64,000 bases of DNA, taken from assembly GCA_019054805.1 (NCBI GenBank), contig JAHQIY010000005.1, positions 6,679,501 to 6,743,500 of the forward strand, in the 5' to 3' direction. The position numbers and the translations under genes were made by a program. Origin of the DNA: Brachionus manjavacas. Taxonomy: Eukaryota > Rotifera > Eurotatoria > Ploima > Brachionidae. A model generated the notes under the pieces. The model was not told the origin of the DNA. It searched no databases and was given only the letters and a program-made list of their open reading frames with translations. Position 1 is the stretch's first letter. Every line of letters starts with the position of its first letter. Shown here piece by piece: positions 22,979 to 33,735 of the stretch.

Positions 22979-23954
22979 CACTCAAATGACCACCGTGTCA
23001 TTTTTGACATTATTAAGGTTATTTTGCTAAAAAACTCTGGCAATTTTTTTTTATGATTTATATTTTTTGGTTAATCTAATTAACTTGATATTTGAAAACA
23101 AAAAAAGTGAAATTTGAAAAAAAATTCAAATTTTTCTGCAAAAAAAAAAAAAGTTTAAACTACCAGCCGCGTCATTTTTGACACGTCATTCATTTTGTCT
23201 ACTTGAAGCTTTTTAAAAATTACATAATGTGACATGGTGTGCTTTTTTTGTTTAATTTTTTCTTTTTAAAAATAAAATTGATTATTAAAAATTAAAATTG
23301 TAACGACGAGAAGCAGCCCTAAAAGCCCGCAAGGAGTTAGAAAAGTACAAAAACTGTAATGATATTGAATCAGGGGAATCAGATGAAGAAATAAAAAATG
23401 AAAATGAAAGTGAAGATGAGGAAGAAAATAGTTCAATACCTGTTACTCCATTAACTCCAAAAACACCAACTCAAAACAAAAAAAGTTTTTTGAGTTCCTC
23501 AAATGCTCAAGTTTCATCAAAAAAAGCCAATTTAGATTTAAGAAAAAAATTTCAAGTACGATTATGCAAAGAAAATAAAACAAATATTACCTGTACATTT
23601 TGTACAAAGCCAACATGTGGGGTTTGTCTTCATGAGCAGAAGGTCGAAGCTGTTTGTATAATATGCCATGATAATGGCAATAAACTATAATTTTTTTTAA
23701 TTTTCATTTTTTTTTAAATTAAATTTTATTTTCTATTCAATTTGAATTATTACAAAACTAAAAGATCTTTTTGATCATCTGACTATTTTGCATTCAAATA
23801 ATAATTTAAATAAAAAAAAAAAATTTTCTTAATAATTTATCAAACAAAATTGCTATTTTTTATTTTTCCGCTCTTTTATATTGAAAATTTAAAATCGTGT
23901 CAAAAATGACACGGTGGTAATTTAAGGTAAAAAAAAAATTTGGTCATTTGAGTG
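22979..23954. mobile_element. piggyBac-like element with TTAA duplication
   Basis: Inverted ends CACTCAAATGACC...GGTCATTTGAGTG lie exactly between TTAA copies (22975-22978 and 23955-23958), the piggyBac target signature. Inner inverted words ACCGTGTCATTTTTGACA and the complement of TGTCAAAAATGACACGGT extend the ends. 976 bp, internally deleted, with the end of a transposase gene retained. Confidence 0.85.
23304..23690 (+). pseudogene. C-terminal fragment of piggyBac transposase with Cys-rich finger
   Basis: The frame is open from just after a stop (23301-23303) to TAA at 23688-23690, with no ATG at its head. Layout: a charged helix (REAALKARKELEKY), an acidic linker (GESDEEIKNENESEDEEE), a Pro/Thr segment, and a compact zinc-finger-like end with the spacing C-x2-C-x4-C-x2-C. 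The end reads CTFCTKPTCGVCLHE, then CIICHDNG. PiggyBac transposases end in such a cross-brace finger. The catalytic domain is deleted. Confidence 0.7.
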
Positions 23955-23958
23955 TTAA

Positions 23959-24427
23959 TAATTCGTGAATTATCTCTCGTGTTACATTAAAAATATTTAT
24001 TTATCCGATCAAATAAGATTTCAAAGTGTTTATACGATTTTTTATTCATCAAAAACAAAAATTTTAAAACAAATAATTAAAGTTCAAAAAATAAATTTTT
24101 AATTGCTTTCTTATCTTTGAAATTTTATTTCACACTCAATTTAAATTAGAGTGAAAAAATAAAGAAAAGAAAAAGAAGCCAAGAAACGAAATAAATTTAT
24201 TCAATTTTTCAAATTAATTTTTGAAAAAATAAAATTAATATTGTTCGTGATGATTATAAAATATGCTATTTACAAACTCGTATCAAATCCCTCAAAATAA
24301 AAACTTAATAATTAATAGAATAAAAAAGAAAAGGAACAAATAAAGCAGTCAAATTACACAATGGAAGTCGGCAAGTTTTCCTGAGTCATGAGAGACTTGA
24401 AAAAAAAAAAAATTAATTTTTTTAATG
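23959..24427. other. AT-rich 3' flank of liprin-beta
   Basis: No gene or repeat recognised. AATAAAA-type words on the minus strand near 24250-24420 could serve as polyA signals for liprin-beta, but none is singled out by the sequence. Confidence 0.4.
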
Positions 24428-26073
24428 TCAATTAAATTTGTGGTGGATACCTACAAGTTTACTTTTGAACGAAGCGACATCATCGCTGTAGTTAGAAGCA
24501 TTGGAAGGCAGAGTGGCCGACTGTGCCACATAGCCGAGCTTGTCCTTTTTGGTCTCAGTGTCCAAGTCAATGAGAGGTGCAATGCTCAAAAAGTCTCGCG
24601 AGTCCTGGGACTTGGTGCGCTTGTGGGCCGCGCTGAACAAGCCGGCCATGGGCAAGGCGCCCTTTTTCACATGCTTCACCTTGCTGAACGCAGTCAGCTG
24701 CTGAGTGCCGGCCTGGCCCTCGGCCTTTTTCTTCAACTCGAGCATCTGCGCTCCGATCAGATCGTTGAACAAGGTGGTCAAGTGGCGTCTGAGCAGGGTC
24801 TTGGAGGCCGGTATGGCCAGAATGTCGGCGAGGAGTGTCGAGTTGAATCTGGCCTCGAAGAGCATGAGGCCGCCGTGTACGCCGGAGCCGCGCAGATTCG
24901 GCGCGTACTCGCTCAAATCAATGGTCCTCAGCCACTCCATCACGCGGTGATTTGTCCACAGCATCACCTCTGACTTGTCGGCCAGCTCGTCGCCGCTCGG
25001 CCGTCTCCGCAGGCACTCGGGCTCAAAGCTGTTCAGTCGAAGGACGTGAATGGCCCGCTTGATGCTCAAAAAGTGCAGCTCGCTGTTTATGTTCAAGTAG
25101 TGGAAGTCCTCGTTGTTTATGTGCATGAGCATGCGTCCGTCGAACAAGTTGTGCGCGAACACGTCCTTGTACTGGGGCAGGCCGATGTCGTCCAGCCACT
25201 TGAGCACCCAGTACTGGTCCAGCTGGGCCAGGTTTTTGCTCTCGGGGCCCAAGTGCGAGCTGTTGATTATGGACTGCAGGAGCAGACTGAGCTTTTTGCG
25301 ATGCAGGGCGTTCTTGATGCCCAGCTCTTTTTCGTAGTCGTACTGACTGGCTTGGAGAAGGTGGAGGCCGTTTTTGATCCATTTGTGAGCGAACTGCCCG
25401 TCAAAGTAGGCCTCGAAGCCGTTTTTGTGCAAAAATTCGCACACTTGACTCGTCGACCATTTGGAAAAGGTCAGGGTGTCCAAGTCCGGGTTGGACTGGA
25501 GACGCGCATTGGCTGTCGAGCGGAAGCCGCCGCGTTTGAAGCTGCCGTTGGCTTTGTTCAACGAGTTGGCCAAGCTGGTGTTCGAGTCGTGTATGTTGAC
25601 TAGGCTTGTGCGCATCAGTTTGCCGAAGAATTGGCGCAGAGTTTTGTTGTTGTTTGTTGACGTTGGTGATTTGGGTGATTTTGGTGATGAAGATTTTGTT
25701 TGGCAAAGAGTGCTGGCCGACGAGTACTTGGCGCATTTTTGTTTTTCTCTTTTGTTGTTGTTTGGCGACGGCTGGCATTTTTGGTCTTTTTGCTCAGAAG
25801 TTTTGGTCAAAGTGCTTGTCGAGCTGGCCGAGTAGTTGGTCAGCTCGGATATTGTGGCCAGAGGTGCTTGAGCTTGAGCGCTGTTTTGAGCTGTTATCGA
25901 GTTGGTTGATGACGATGTGGACGAAACGGACGAGCTCAGTGATCCAGAGCTGGCTATTTGCTCATTTTTGCTTTTTTCCGCTGATTCTGCTCGATCTTTG
26001 CACTCGTCTCTTTCGCCATCTGTGTGTTTGTTTGTCACGTCATTTATTGTCTCAAAGTCGATTTCATCATAGT
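24428..26073 (-). CDS. Liprin-beta, exon 4 (three SAM domains)
   Basis: The last and largest coding exon; stop TGA is at 24430-24428. The acceptor AAAATAG lies at 26074-26075 and the exon enters with two bases of a split codon. In the 742-residue protein it supplies a Ser/Asn-rich linker, then FFGKLMRTSLVNI and KRGGFRSTANARL, then SAM1 (about 397-463, WSTSQVCEFL), SAM2 (479-543, LDQYWVLKWLDDIGLPQY) and SAM3 (567-636, WTNHRVMEWLRTIDLSEY, NLRGSGVHGG). These motifs are diagnostic of liprin-beta (PPFIBP family). It is a cytoplasmic scaffold that partners liprin-alpha at focal contacts and synaptic active zones. The exon is much richer in G+C than its surroundings. Confidence 0.93.
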
Positions 26074-26326
26074 CTATTTTAAATTAAATTAAATAAATTA
26101 AACATTTGCCATTTTCAAATAACTGGTCTTCAGAAAAGAATATCAAAGAGTATCAATAGGTCCGATCAATCCGGCTATTCAGAGTATTACTCTAGGAAAT
26201 GATGATTTAAACGAGTCGAAAATTCAAGTTCAAAATTTCAGCCAGTTAGGATCGCACCATCAGTCAATTAATACAATTATTAATCAACCAAATGAACCAA
26301 CTGCGCCAACATCACACAAGCCGACA

Positions 26327-27590
26327 CGAAAAAAAGACCTGTTCGAGTACGGGTTCGTTTTTTACCAATATTTATTTATTTATTGAATTGAATTAACCTC
26401 CTTTAAGGAGAAGTAAAAAAAAAAAAAAAGATGCAAAAAATAAAAATAAAATTTTTTGAGTTTTGTGTTTTTCTTAAAAAATGAAAAAATTATTACCTAA
26501 AAATAAAATTATAAAATTAAAAAAGGAGCATTGGTTCGGAAATAGAAAAAGGCATGAAAGTTAGAAAGCAAGATAATTTGGACCAAAATTCATGACCCGT
26601 ATCCAAAATACATGTTAATCTCGGGTTTTTCAAACAGGAAAAATTTTAAATTTCATGAAAAGAACTAAATTTTAGTTGAGAATAGTACTTAAATTTATTT
26701 TCAAAAAGAAAAAATAGATTAAAAAAATCTTTTTTGTTAAATTTTATTCTTTTTTCTTTCTATCTCAAAGTTAATTAAAAAAATATTTGCTTTTTCTAAA
26801 ACAAAATAATAATAATAAAATAAAAAAAGATAATTTAAATTTCTCATATTAAGATGCCAAGACACTCGCAATTTTAACCGTCGAAATACAACTTCGAAAT
26901 TAACATGTTCCTTAGCTGATCAAACTCGAGTTAATCGGGAAAATATTCGAAAATATAATAATCGGATATTAATTTTTTTGAATACTTTTTAAATATTAAT
27001 AGAACTAGAATTTTCTTTTATAAATATATTATATAGCTTACATTCAAGTCTTCCATATTCAGGTCGATGTTTCACGAACCAATAAATTACACAAAATAAG
27101 GACTGAATCTTCTTCTTTTTTAGATTATATTTGTGATGCTACAAATAGACAAAATTCTAAACAAGCATTTTGGAGTCAATATAGCTAAAAGTATATAAAA
27201 GTAAGTTTGGCTAAAGTTCCAATTAAAGCTTTCTTAAAACCGACATCAAGTGATTACATATATAGATTTTTCGGCATTTGTGGTCTAGTTTGTGATAAGT
27301 GATTAATAAACAACCTCGAAACACTAATTGAAAGAGTAATGTTAAGAGTAAATATTGATTGAATTGAATTTAGACGTAAATCAAACTAGAAAATTTAAGC
27401 AAAAAAAAATTGAAATTCAATTTTTAAATATAAATTTTTAGTCTCTTAAAAGATTAAAATATAAAACATCATAATTTACTAAAATTTAAAATTTTCCCTG
27501 TTTGAAAAACCCGAAAATTACGTGTATTTCTGGTACGCGTACGTGTACTGGTAAAAACAGAAACCCGTACCCGAACAGGTCTTTTTTTCG
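26327..27590. mobile_element. 1.26-kb TIR element in liprin-beta intron
   Basis: Left end CGAAAAAAAGACCTGTTCGA and the complement of the right end (CGAAAAAAAGACCTGTTCGG) match, continuing into GTACGGGTT. A second inverted block, TCGGGTTTTTCAAACAGG (about 26615-26640) with CCTGTTTGAAAAACCCGA (about 27497-27514), lies deeper. The left arm seems to carry about 200 extra bases between the two blocks. No transposase and no clear target duplication. Confidence 0.6.
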
Positions 27591-27697
27591 GGTCTACTTT
27601 GACTCCAAAATCTTCTTCAATTACAATCAGAGGAATTGTTTCTCGATCACCTCAACCAAGTACATCTTGTAATTACAATTACTAAAATCGTTTCAGA

Positions 27698-27745
27698 TCC
27701 TGTCCCTAAAAAAAGAGGCCGACCAGCAAAAAACAAAAAAAGTAT
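27698..27745 (+). pseudogene. AT-hook-like coding scrap
   Basis: A short frame encodes PVPKKRGRPAKNKKS, a typical AT-hook (RGRP core). It is preceded by a Ser/Pro-rich stretch (27600-27690) with stops. A similar hook closes the frame at 44282-44530. Probably debris of a transposon gene; the family is not identifiable. Confidence 0.3.
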
Positions 27746-28105
27746 TATTTATTTTATTCAATTGTGATATTTTTTGATTTTACTTTTGCTACCACAATAA
27801 TTTTTTTACTAAAGAATAATTAAATTTACAATTTTTTATTTTATTTATTGCTACTGGATTCAATAAATTTACTACTTAATTAATTATTAGCCAATATTTA
27901 AACCCAAACTCTTTGAATTGATCATCAATTTCAAGATGCCCAAGCTATATTTTAGTGTCGGAAATCGGTTTTCAATAATCAACTAATTTTTTTCAATCAA
28001 TTTTTGGATTCTATCAATTCGGAAAATGCACCGATTTTTATTTCAACTCTAAAACATAATCATACTATTTCCTCCTTTTTTTCTGAAACCTGGACTATGT
28101 AAACC

Positions 28106-28500
28106 CTAGCTCGGTACAGAAAACAAATAAATAACATAAAATAATGTAACAATCTATGTCTTCTAAACTTTCATTTTTTTTAGCTTATTTTCTTTATTTT
28201 GATTTTTTTTTATCTCATTTTATTGACTTAAATTTTATTTTTGATTTTGATTTTGATTTTTTTAATTTTTTCTAAAGGAGGCCTAGCTCGGTACAGAAAA
28301 CAAATAAAAAACATAAAATAACGTAACAATCTATGTCTTCTTAACTTTCATTTTTTTTGGCTTATTTACTTTAATTTTATTTTTTATTTTGATTTCGATT
28401 TTTTTTTTAATTTTTTTTGGAGGAGCCCTAGCTCGGTACAGAAAACAAAAAATTAAATAATAATAATCATGATATCAATGTAGCAGAAAATAACTTTTTG
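28106..28500. repeat. Three-copy tandem repeat (~145-177 bp)
   Basis: CTAGCTCGGTACAGAAAACA occurs at 28106, 28283 and 28428. The first two are followed by AACAATCTATGTCTTCT and a T-rich tract of variable length. Non-coding and inside the liprin-beta intron. Confidence 0.75.
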
Positions 28501-29132
28501 AATAAAGAATTTAAACAAAAAAAAAACCGAATTATACGATAATGGTGAAACAAAACCAAAAGCTATCATGGATGATATAATATATTTTTTCTGGATAAAT
28601 TTCTGATATAAAATAATCTTTCTGTAAAATAAAAAATTATCTGCAAAAAAATTATTCAGCTAATGAAAAGAAATACTTCTCATTTATAATTACCTCAAGT
28701 TTTTAGATAAAATACTCAGTTCTAATACTTTTTGAATAAGTTCTACTATTTTAACCGAAGCGTCGCCAACACTATATCACTAAAACTTGGATCCATAAAT
28801 TGTTGAAAATTTGGGGAGGCGAACAAAATAAAGTAAGACGAAATGCAGAATTTTTTTTCAAATTTGGAAAGACAAAATATAGACATGACAAAATAAAGAA
28901 AATATTAATGATAGAACAAAATAGAGACTTTGGCTAAAACTTAATTAAAAAGCTAATGTTTAAATTAAGCTTAAAAATGAAAAATTTAAACCAAAAAAAG
29001 ACAAACATGAGACTAATTTGAGAATTTTACGATTCGTAGGCTTTGTGAAGTAGATTTCAATTCACTCATTTCAATCCATGCAAACTCTGATAATTTTTGA
29101 ACGGGAAGTGATAAAATTATTCTGCAAAAGGT

Positions 29133-29485
29133 GGCAATGTGAAATATTAGTACAAAAATTACAGTACAAAAAGTAAAAACGCTATAATTTTTTTTCTAAT
29201 TGTGTAAAAATGATTCTGTAAACAGTACAATATTGTACAAATTTTTTAGAAACGAATACCAAGCTCTGCAAAAACTCTGCATTTTTCTGTAAAATGCACA
29301 CCATCAAAAAATATATGATTAATATATGCAATAAATTGCAGAGTTTTTGCAGAGCTTGGTATTCGTTTCTAAAAAATTTGTACAATATTGTACTGTTTAC
29401 AGAACCATTTTTACACAATTAGAAAAAAAATTATAGCGTTTTTACTTTTTGTACTGTAATTTTTGTACTAATATTTCACATTGCC
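29133..29485. mobile_element. 353-bp MITE with 8-bp target duplication
   Basis: The two 150-bp arms (29133-29282 and 29337-29485) are almost perfect inverted repeats with ends GGCAATGTG...CACATTGCC. They are flanked by the direct repeat CAAAAGGT at 29125-29132 and 29486-29493. Eight-base duplications are made by hAT, P and Merlin transposases; the ends do not decide between them. The near-perfect arms and intact duplication point to a recent insertion. It is non-coding. Confidence 0.9.
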
Positions 29486-29624
29486 CAAAAGGTTACATAT
29501 TTTAAAAATTTTGTTACACCTTAAAAGAATAGTCTGCAATAACTCTGTTAGTGTGCAAAATTTGTACAAATTTGTAAATTTGTTCACTCTGCATTGTTTT
29601 TGCAGAGTGGAGTGTTTTTGCTCC

Positions 29625-29801
29625 AAAAAAATGAATTTAGAACTAAACTTCTTTGGTCAAAAAATTCCTCACTCTATTTCCCCAATTTTTCTGGCAATAA
29701 AATTTGACGAAAATGTTTCCTTCAATTCTCAACTGGAGTTTATTCGATCAAGATGCGAGGATAGATTAAATATCATTAAAATTCTCTATCTTGGAAATTA
29801 A
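29625..29801 (+). pseudogene. Non-LTR retrotransposon RT fragment (C-terminal part)
   Basis: Encodes NLELNFFGQKIPHSISPIF, LAIKFDENVSFNSQLEFI and RSRCEDRLNIIKIL, ending with a stop. This is the segment after the RT catalytic domain in jockey/CR1-type elements (typically FLGI-x-FD...L..I...C..RLNILK). No other domain is next to it. Family level is inferred from pattern only. Confidence 0.6.
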
Positions 29802-30711
29802 GCAACAAAACTCTAGTAAAAATTTACAACACCCTAATAGGATCATTATTTGTTTTCCTCTCTCTTCTCTGTCTTTTTATTTTGTAATAACTAGTAATAG
29901 TTAGTATCAATTCCTTTTTCGCCTAAAGTCTTATAGTTTCTTTTATTTTCAAAAAAAAATTTGACTTTAAACTTGTTTTAATAAAAACAATGGATCAAAA
30001 CATATTAAAAAAAAAGATGAAATAAAATTGTTTCAAAAATTTTATCACTTTCCGTTCAAAAGTTAATAGAATTTGAATGAACTGAAATGAGCCCGATTAG
30101 TGACAGATTATAAAAGTGAGAATATTGAAGCATTTTCAGAAGGTTTGGGTAATAATTTACCACTTGGTGAAGAAAAAAATTGAAAAAAAATTAAAAAGTT
30201 TGCTACAAAGTCATAGCGAGAGTTCATTTGGCGTTATGACCAAAAATTCATCATCATAACATCATCCATCTATTAAGACATGAATGAGAGATGAATTCCT
30301 ACAGTTTTTCGTCTTCCCAAGCCTTGTTTAAAGAAGCTTATATTATTTATTATTATTTGAATTCTTAATTTTTTTTTCATTAGTTTATTACTGCGAATAA
30401 AATTATTAGCCTAATTTTGACTCTAAAAATTTTCGATTTCAAATAAATTGAAAATAAATAGTGATTTTTGAATTTTATTAAACACTTAAGCTCTCTCAAA
30501 ATGAAAAGAAATAAAAAAATTTCCCATCTTATATGATTTATTCTACCTCAAGCTTGAATTGTTTGATTTCAAGTACCAAAAGTAATGTGCATAGACATTG
30601 CTCTCACAGTGTGAGTCTTTTAAATGAACAATCACTATCATTTTAATAAATTAATTGAAAAAAAAAATTATTTTTCGTCACCTATCAATTAATTTTGGAG
30701 AAACAAATTAC

Positions 30712-30943
30712 TTTTTTGATTTTTGTTATATGATAATAAATTAGATGAACTGTTGGCCGATTGAGCGCTGAGCACTATTTCCTGAATGCGTTTGAACCGA
30801 ATGACTTGTTTGGTCAATTCGTCGACCTTTCGCTCTTTGTCCTCATTAAGTCGACTTAGCTCGTTGACAGTTTTTCTCAATTTTTCCAATTCATCATTTG
30901 TGTCACCTTCACCCAACCGAGTCTTCAGACTCGCGTTTTCCTC
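30712..30943 (-). CDS. Liprin-beta, exon 3 (coiled coil)
   Basis: 77 codons plus one base. The acceptor is AAAAG before GAGGAAAAC and the donor is GTAATT. It encodes a heptad-rich helix (ELEKLRKTVNELSRLNEDK) followed by RKVDELTKQVIRFKRIQEIV and LSAQ. These resemble the end of the liprin-beta coiled coil, just before the disordered linker. If the donor were skipped, the frame would read on and stop at 30689-30691 (LFLQN), giving a truncated coiled-coil-only product. Phase matching with exon 4 argues that splicing is the norm. Confidence 0.8.
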
Positions 30944-31004
30944 CTTTTCAAGAAACAAAAAATCAACAAAAGAAAAAACCTCTGGTCAAAAAATGTGTCC
31001 ATAC

Positions 31005-31139
31005 CTCGAGTTCATTTATTTTTTTGATCAAGCTCTCGTGTTCGAGCTCATGTTGCCTAAGTTTATTCCTCAGATACTTCACCTCATCGATATAATCGAA
31101 CATTTGTGCTGTGTGCTCGTTCTCTTCGTCAACCAAATT
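31005..31139 (-). CDS. Liprin-beta, exon 2 (coiled coil)
   Basis: Exactly 45 codons, phase 0 at both ends. The acceptor is TTTGAAAG and the donor is CTCGAG then GTATGG. It encodes NLVDEENEHTAQMFDYIDEV, KYLRNKLRQHELEHESLI and KKINELE, a continuous amphipathic helix that connects directly to exon 3. The spacing of the introns (61 bp to exon 3, 243 bp to exon 1) is short. Confidence 0.8.
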
Positions 31140-31382
31140 CTTTCAAACACAAATCGTTTAGTGATCAAGCTAAAATGTTTAGTTCGAAAAGAAGCAATGT
31201 GTGTTTGTGCGTGAGCTTAACCTAGTTTAGTTAAGCATACATTTTGTTGGTTTTAATTATTTAGTTTGTTAAGAAAGTCGGAGTAAGTAAGTAGGCCAGC
31301 CGAATTTATGCTTAACTATACCAATCAAGTTCAAGTCTAAATAGGCTAAAGCTTTAAGAAACAAAAATGCTTTTGAAGATAC

Positions 31383-31598
31383 CTTTTGTTCTTTTTTCAA
31401 TTGATGATTCTTCAACCAGTTTACAATGTACATGAATGTTTGGTTGGACAAGCTGTCAATATTGGCCTGACTCAAAAAGCCTTGATTCTTGCTAGCCTCA
31501 TCTCGGATCTTTCCTTCTTGCAGAGCCTTCTGCAAATCGTGCATAAACTCGACGAGTTTTTTCTCGCACAAATCATTGTCAGGATCTGCTCGATCCAT
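31383..31598 (-). CDS. Liprin-beta, exon 1 as seen (N-terminal region)
   Basis: 72 codons from ATG 31598-31596, which directly follows the acceptor TTTTGTTCCAG, so a 5' non-coding or short coding exon lies upstream. The donor is CAAAAG then GTATC at 31382. KKLVEFMHDLQKALQEGKI and FMYIVNWLKNHQ correspond to the N-terminal helical segment of liprin-beta that precedes the long coiled coil. This coiled coil is much shorter than in vertebrate liprin-beta. The start at 31598 is chosen because it is the first ATG after the acceptor; an upstream exon cannot be excluded. Confidence 0.7.
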
Positions 31599-32717
31599 CT
31601 GGAACAAAAATAGAAAAATGCAAAGTTCTAAGACATGATTCAGTATGATTTTAAGATCACATATTGAGTTTATCTCATGTAGAAAAGGACATGAAAGATT
31701 TTGTAGTTTATGCATGTAAAAGTTGCAATGTTAAGTTAGCTCTATCTGCAATCCAAAACAAAAATGAATCTAATTGATTAATTGATCACTGAAAACAGCT
31801 AAATAAAGGATCCATCCTATATAAAAACACACTCATTCCTTCACTCATACAGGATTAAATTGATGTTTTTGTTGAAAGCTCAAGAAGTTCTGAACTTAAA
31901 GCCCTCCTTTGTAAAATCTCAAATGAGCTATTACAATGGACAACTGTTTTTCTGTAACAATTTCAATTTTTCTTTCAACGATGTGAAATTTCATACAAAT
32001 CTTCCCAAAATTACGAAAATAAAATTCTTTTTCATTAATTTAAATTGACAAAATTGAGCTCTTAAAAATTCTAATTATGAAACAACATGAAACAAAATGT
32101 GCTTCACTAAATTCAACAAAAAAAGATTAATTTTTATTAACGGGAAAATATTAATGATAAAAAAAATATCAATATTTTGGAATTTATTTATTTCTTGTAT
32201 CTATGATCTATTCAAATCAGTAAATTGTAATTTTTAAATTAAAATTGGACTATTAAATGACATCGTTTGTTTCACCTTTTAAAAATTACAGAAAAATCTC
32301 TAGTTCAAAAGCCATTTCATTTTTCAATTTCAGAATTTAAAATATGTTTTGGAATTTTGGAATCAAAATTCACAATGCCTCTTCCAACGTCTAATGTCAT
32401 TTTATTAATTTAATATAATTTTTTTATGGATACTTTTTTTAAAAAAGAGTTTTATTACTCAAAACCATTTTTTCAAATATTAAAAAACATTTATCTCAAT
32501 TCTCATTCTCGCCCTTTAAAGGCTAATGTCTTATAAAAATTGAGCTGCAATAATGAGAGTTACATAAATTGAGAATTCGAAAATGTCCGAAGCAACTCAA
32601 TATGATATGGTTCAAGCATAATTTTGTACACATACACACACACACAATTTTAAATATTTATTTTTTAATAAAAAATTTTTAACAAAAAAAAAAATATTTG
32701 TTGATCAGAATTGACAT
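31599..32717. other. Intergenic region between SNRPC and liprin-beta
   Basis: AT-rich, with a short (CA)n run at 32634-32646. It must hold the 5' end of liprin-beta and the 3' end of SNRPC, both minus strand. A 62-codon plus-strand open frame at 31860-32048 has no recognisable motif and is not called. Confidence 0.4.
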
Positions 32718-33203
32718 TTATTGATTAGAAGAAGAAGAGCCTAGAGACATTAGTGAAGGAATATTTGGCGAATTGGTTGTTTGCTGAGAGGGAGGAGCAG
32801 GAGGCATAGGGGGAGCAGCAGGCACGCCAGGTGGTGGTGGCCTGAAGAACTGTCCCAGCAACGGATTAATCGCTGTTACTGAAGCGCCTTGAGCGCCCGC
32901 ATTAGGCGGCGGTGGCATCATCATTCGTGGTGGCATTCCAGGCAGGATGGGCGGCGGTGCTCCTGGAGGCATGCCGGGCAGAGGCGGCATGCCAGGCATT
33001 CCCGGAGGCATAGGAAAGCCGGGTGGCATCGGAAATCCAGGCCGAATCGGTGGATACATTCCTGGTTGGACTTTTCCGGTCTTGAAAGCCGCTGTTGTTT
33101 GATCAATTAGGCGCTGGGCTTTATCTTCCATCCATCTCTGATAATAATCTCTTACGTTTTCTTTGTGTTTGCGACCCATGCAATGTGTTTTACGCACTGA
33201 AGG
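32718..33203 (-). CDS. SNRPC: U1 snRNP protein C, exon 2
   Basis: Starts after the acceptor GTTTAG (33206-33204) with codons [17 protein letters not shown] and ends at TAA 32720-32718. It supplies the two zinc-binding histidines (H24, H30) of the U1-type finger, the helix [21 protein letters not shown], and a long Pro/Gly/Met-rich tail ([18 protein letters not shown]). The full protein is 178 residues, close to the usual U1-C size. U1-C stabilises U1 snRNP at 5' splice sites. Confidence 0.95.
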   Translation of the reverse strand, partial: PSVRKTHCMGRKHKENVRDYYQRWMEDKAQRLIDQTTAAFKTGKVQPGMYPPIRPGFPMPPGFPMPPGMPGMPPLPGMPPGAPPPILPGMPPRMMMPPPPNAGAQGASVTAINPLLGQFFRPPPPGVPAAPPMPPAPPSQQTTNSPNIPSLMSLGSSSSNQ

Positions 33204-33267
33204 CTAAACAATAATTTTAAGACTTACAAAAAGAGTAAATAAAGAGGATTTGATATTTGATCTTTAC

Positions 33268-33318
33268 TGAATCATGGGTCAAGTAGGTGTCGCAGTAGTC
33301 ACAGTAGTATTTTGGCAT
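33268..33318 (-). CDS. SNRPC: U1 snRNP protein C, exon 1
   Basis: 17 codons from ATG 33318-33316: [17 protein letters not shown], then the donor GTAAAG at 33267. It carries zinc ligands C6 and C9. Joined to exon 2 in phase 0 it gives the family's invariant start, with C6, C9, H24 and H30 at their known positions. The intron is 64 bp. Confidence 0.95.
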
Positions 33319-33619
33319 TTCAAAATAGTCTCTGTTTTTGATTAGGTTGTCCGATATCTTTTTCTTTTCTTTCGATTCTAATAATAATTATAAATTAATG
33401 GATCGAGTGATGTAAATTTGAAAATTTAGTCCATGCATTGGATTATATTTGTACATATAATTTAATTTCAATAGAATTCAATTTTGAAATTCAAATGAGA
33501 AATTTTTTTTGTCTTAATCATTTTTAAAGAGAAATATTTTGATCTGTTATTTTTTTTTTATTTACTATAAATTATAAAATTGTTGAATTTCAATTTTTTT
33601 TTTTTAAATAAATTATTTT

Positions 33620-33735
33620 TTAGATGGTTTAACTTTTTGTGTTTGAATTACAAAAATTATCCAATGTTGAAATAACATTGAAAAAGTGCGATGTTTCAAA
33701 TGTTTTTTTCAGTTTCAAAAAAAAAATAATTTCAA
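33620..33735 (-). repeat. Dispersed repeat shared with 20550-20665
   Basis: In reverse complement this stretch matches 20550-20665: both contain TTTGAAACATCGC, TGTTATTTCAACATTGGATA and TTTGTAATTCAAACACAAAAA. One copy lies near the 20749 TIR element and one upstream of SNRPC, so it is an interspersed family of unknown type. Confidence 0.65.

Larger units (their letters stand above)
29045..30092. mobile_element. Older inverted-repeat element carrying a nested MITE
   Basis: The left arm (29058-29115, with TTTTTGAACGGGAAGTGATA) and right arm (30040-30092, with TATCACTTTCCGTTCAAAAG) are imperfect inverted repeats. The left edge GTGAAGTAGATTTCAATTC resembles the 5762-6112 element. It encloses the 29133-29485 MITE and the non-LTR fragment, so it is a composite. 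The right boundary is vague. Confidence 0.4.
26074..30711 (-). other. 4.6-kb liprin-beta intron filled with mobile elements
   Basis: The donor (A then GTAATT at 30711-30706) and acceptor (TAG at 26076-26074) leave split-codon phases of 1 and 2 bases that join to a single Asn codon, which supports one intron. It contains a TIR element (26327-27590), a three-copy tandem repeat (28106-28500), a MITE with 8-bp duplication (29133-29485) and a non-LTR retrotransposon fragment (29625-29801). I find no further liprin exon in it. Confidence 0.75.

Noticed and set aside
24425-26082. Several plus-strand open frames over 24425-26082
   Set aside because: They are antisense shadows of the G+C-rich liprin-beta exon; codon content and homology belong to the minus strand.
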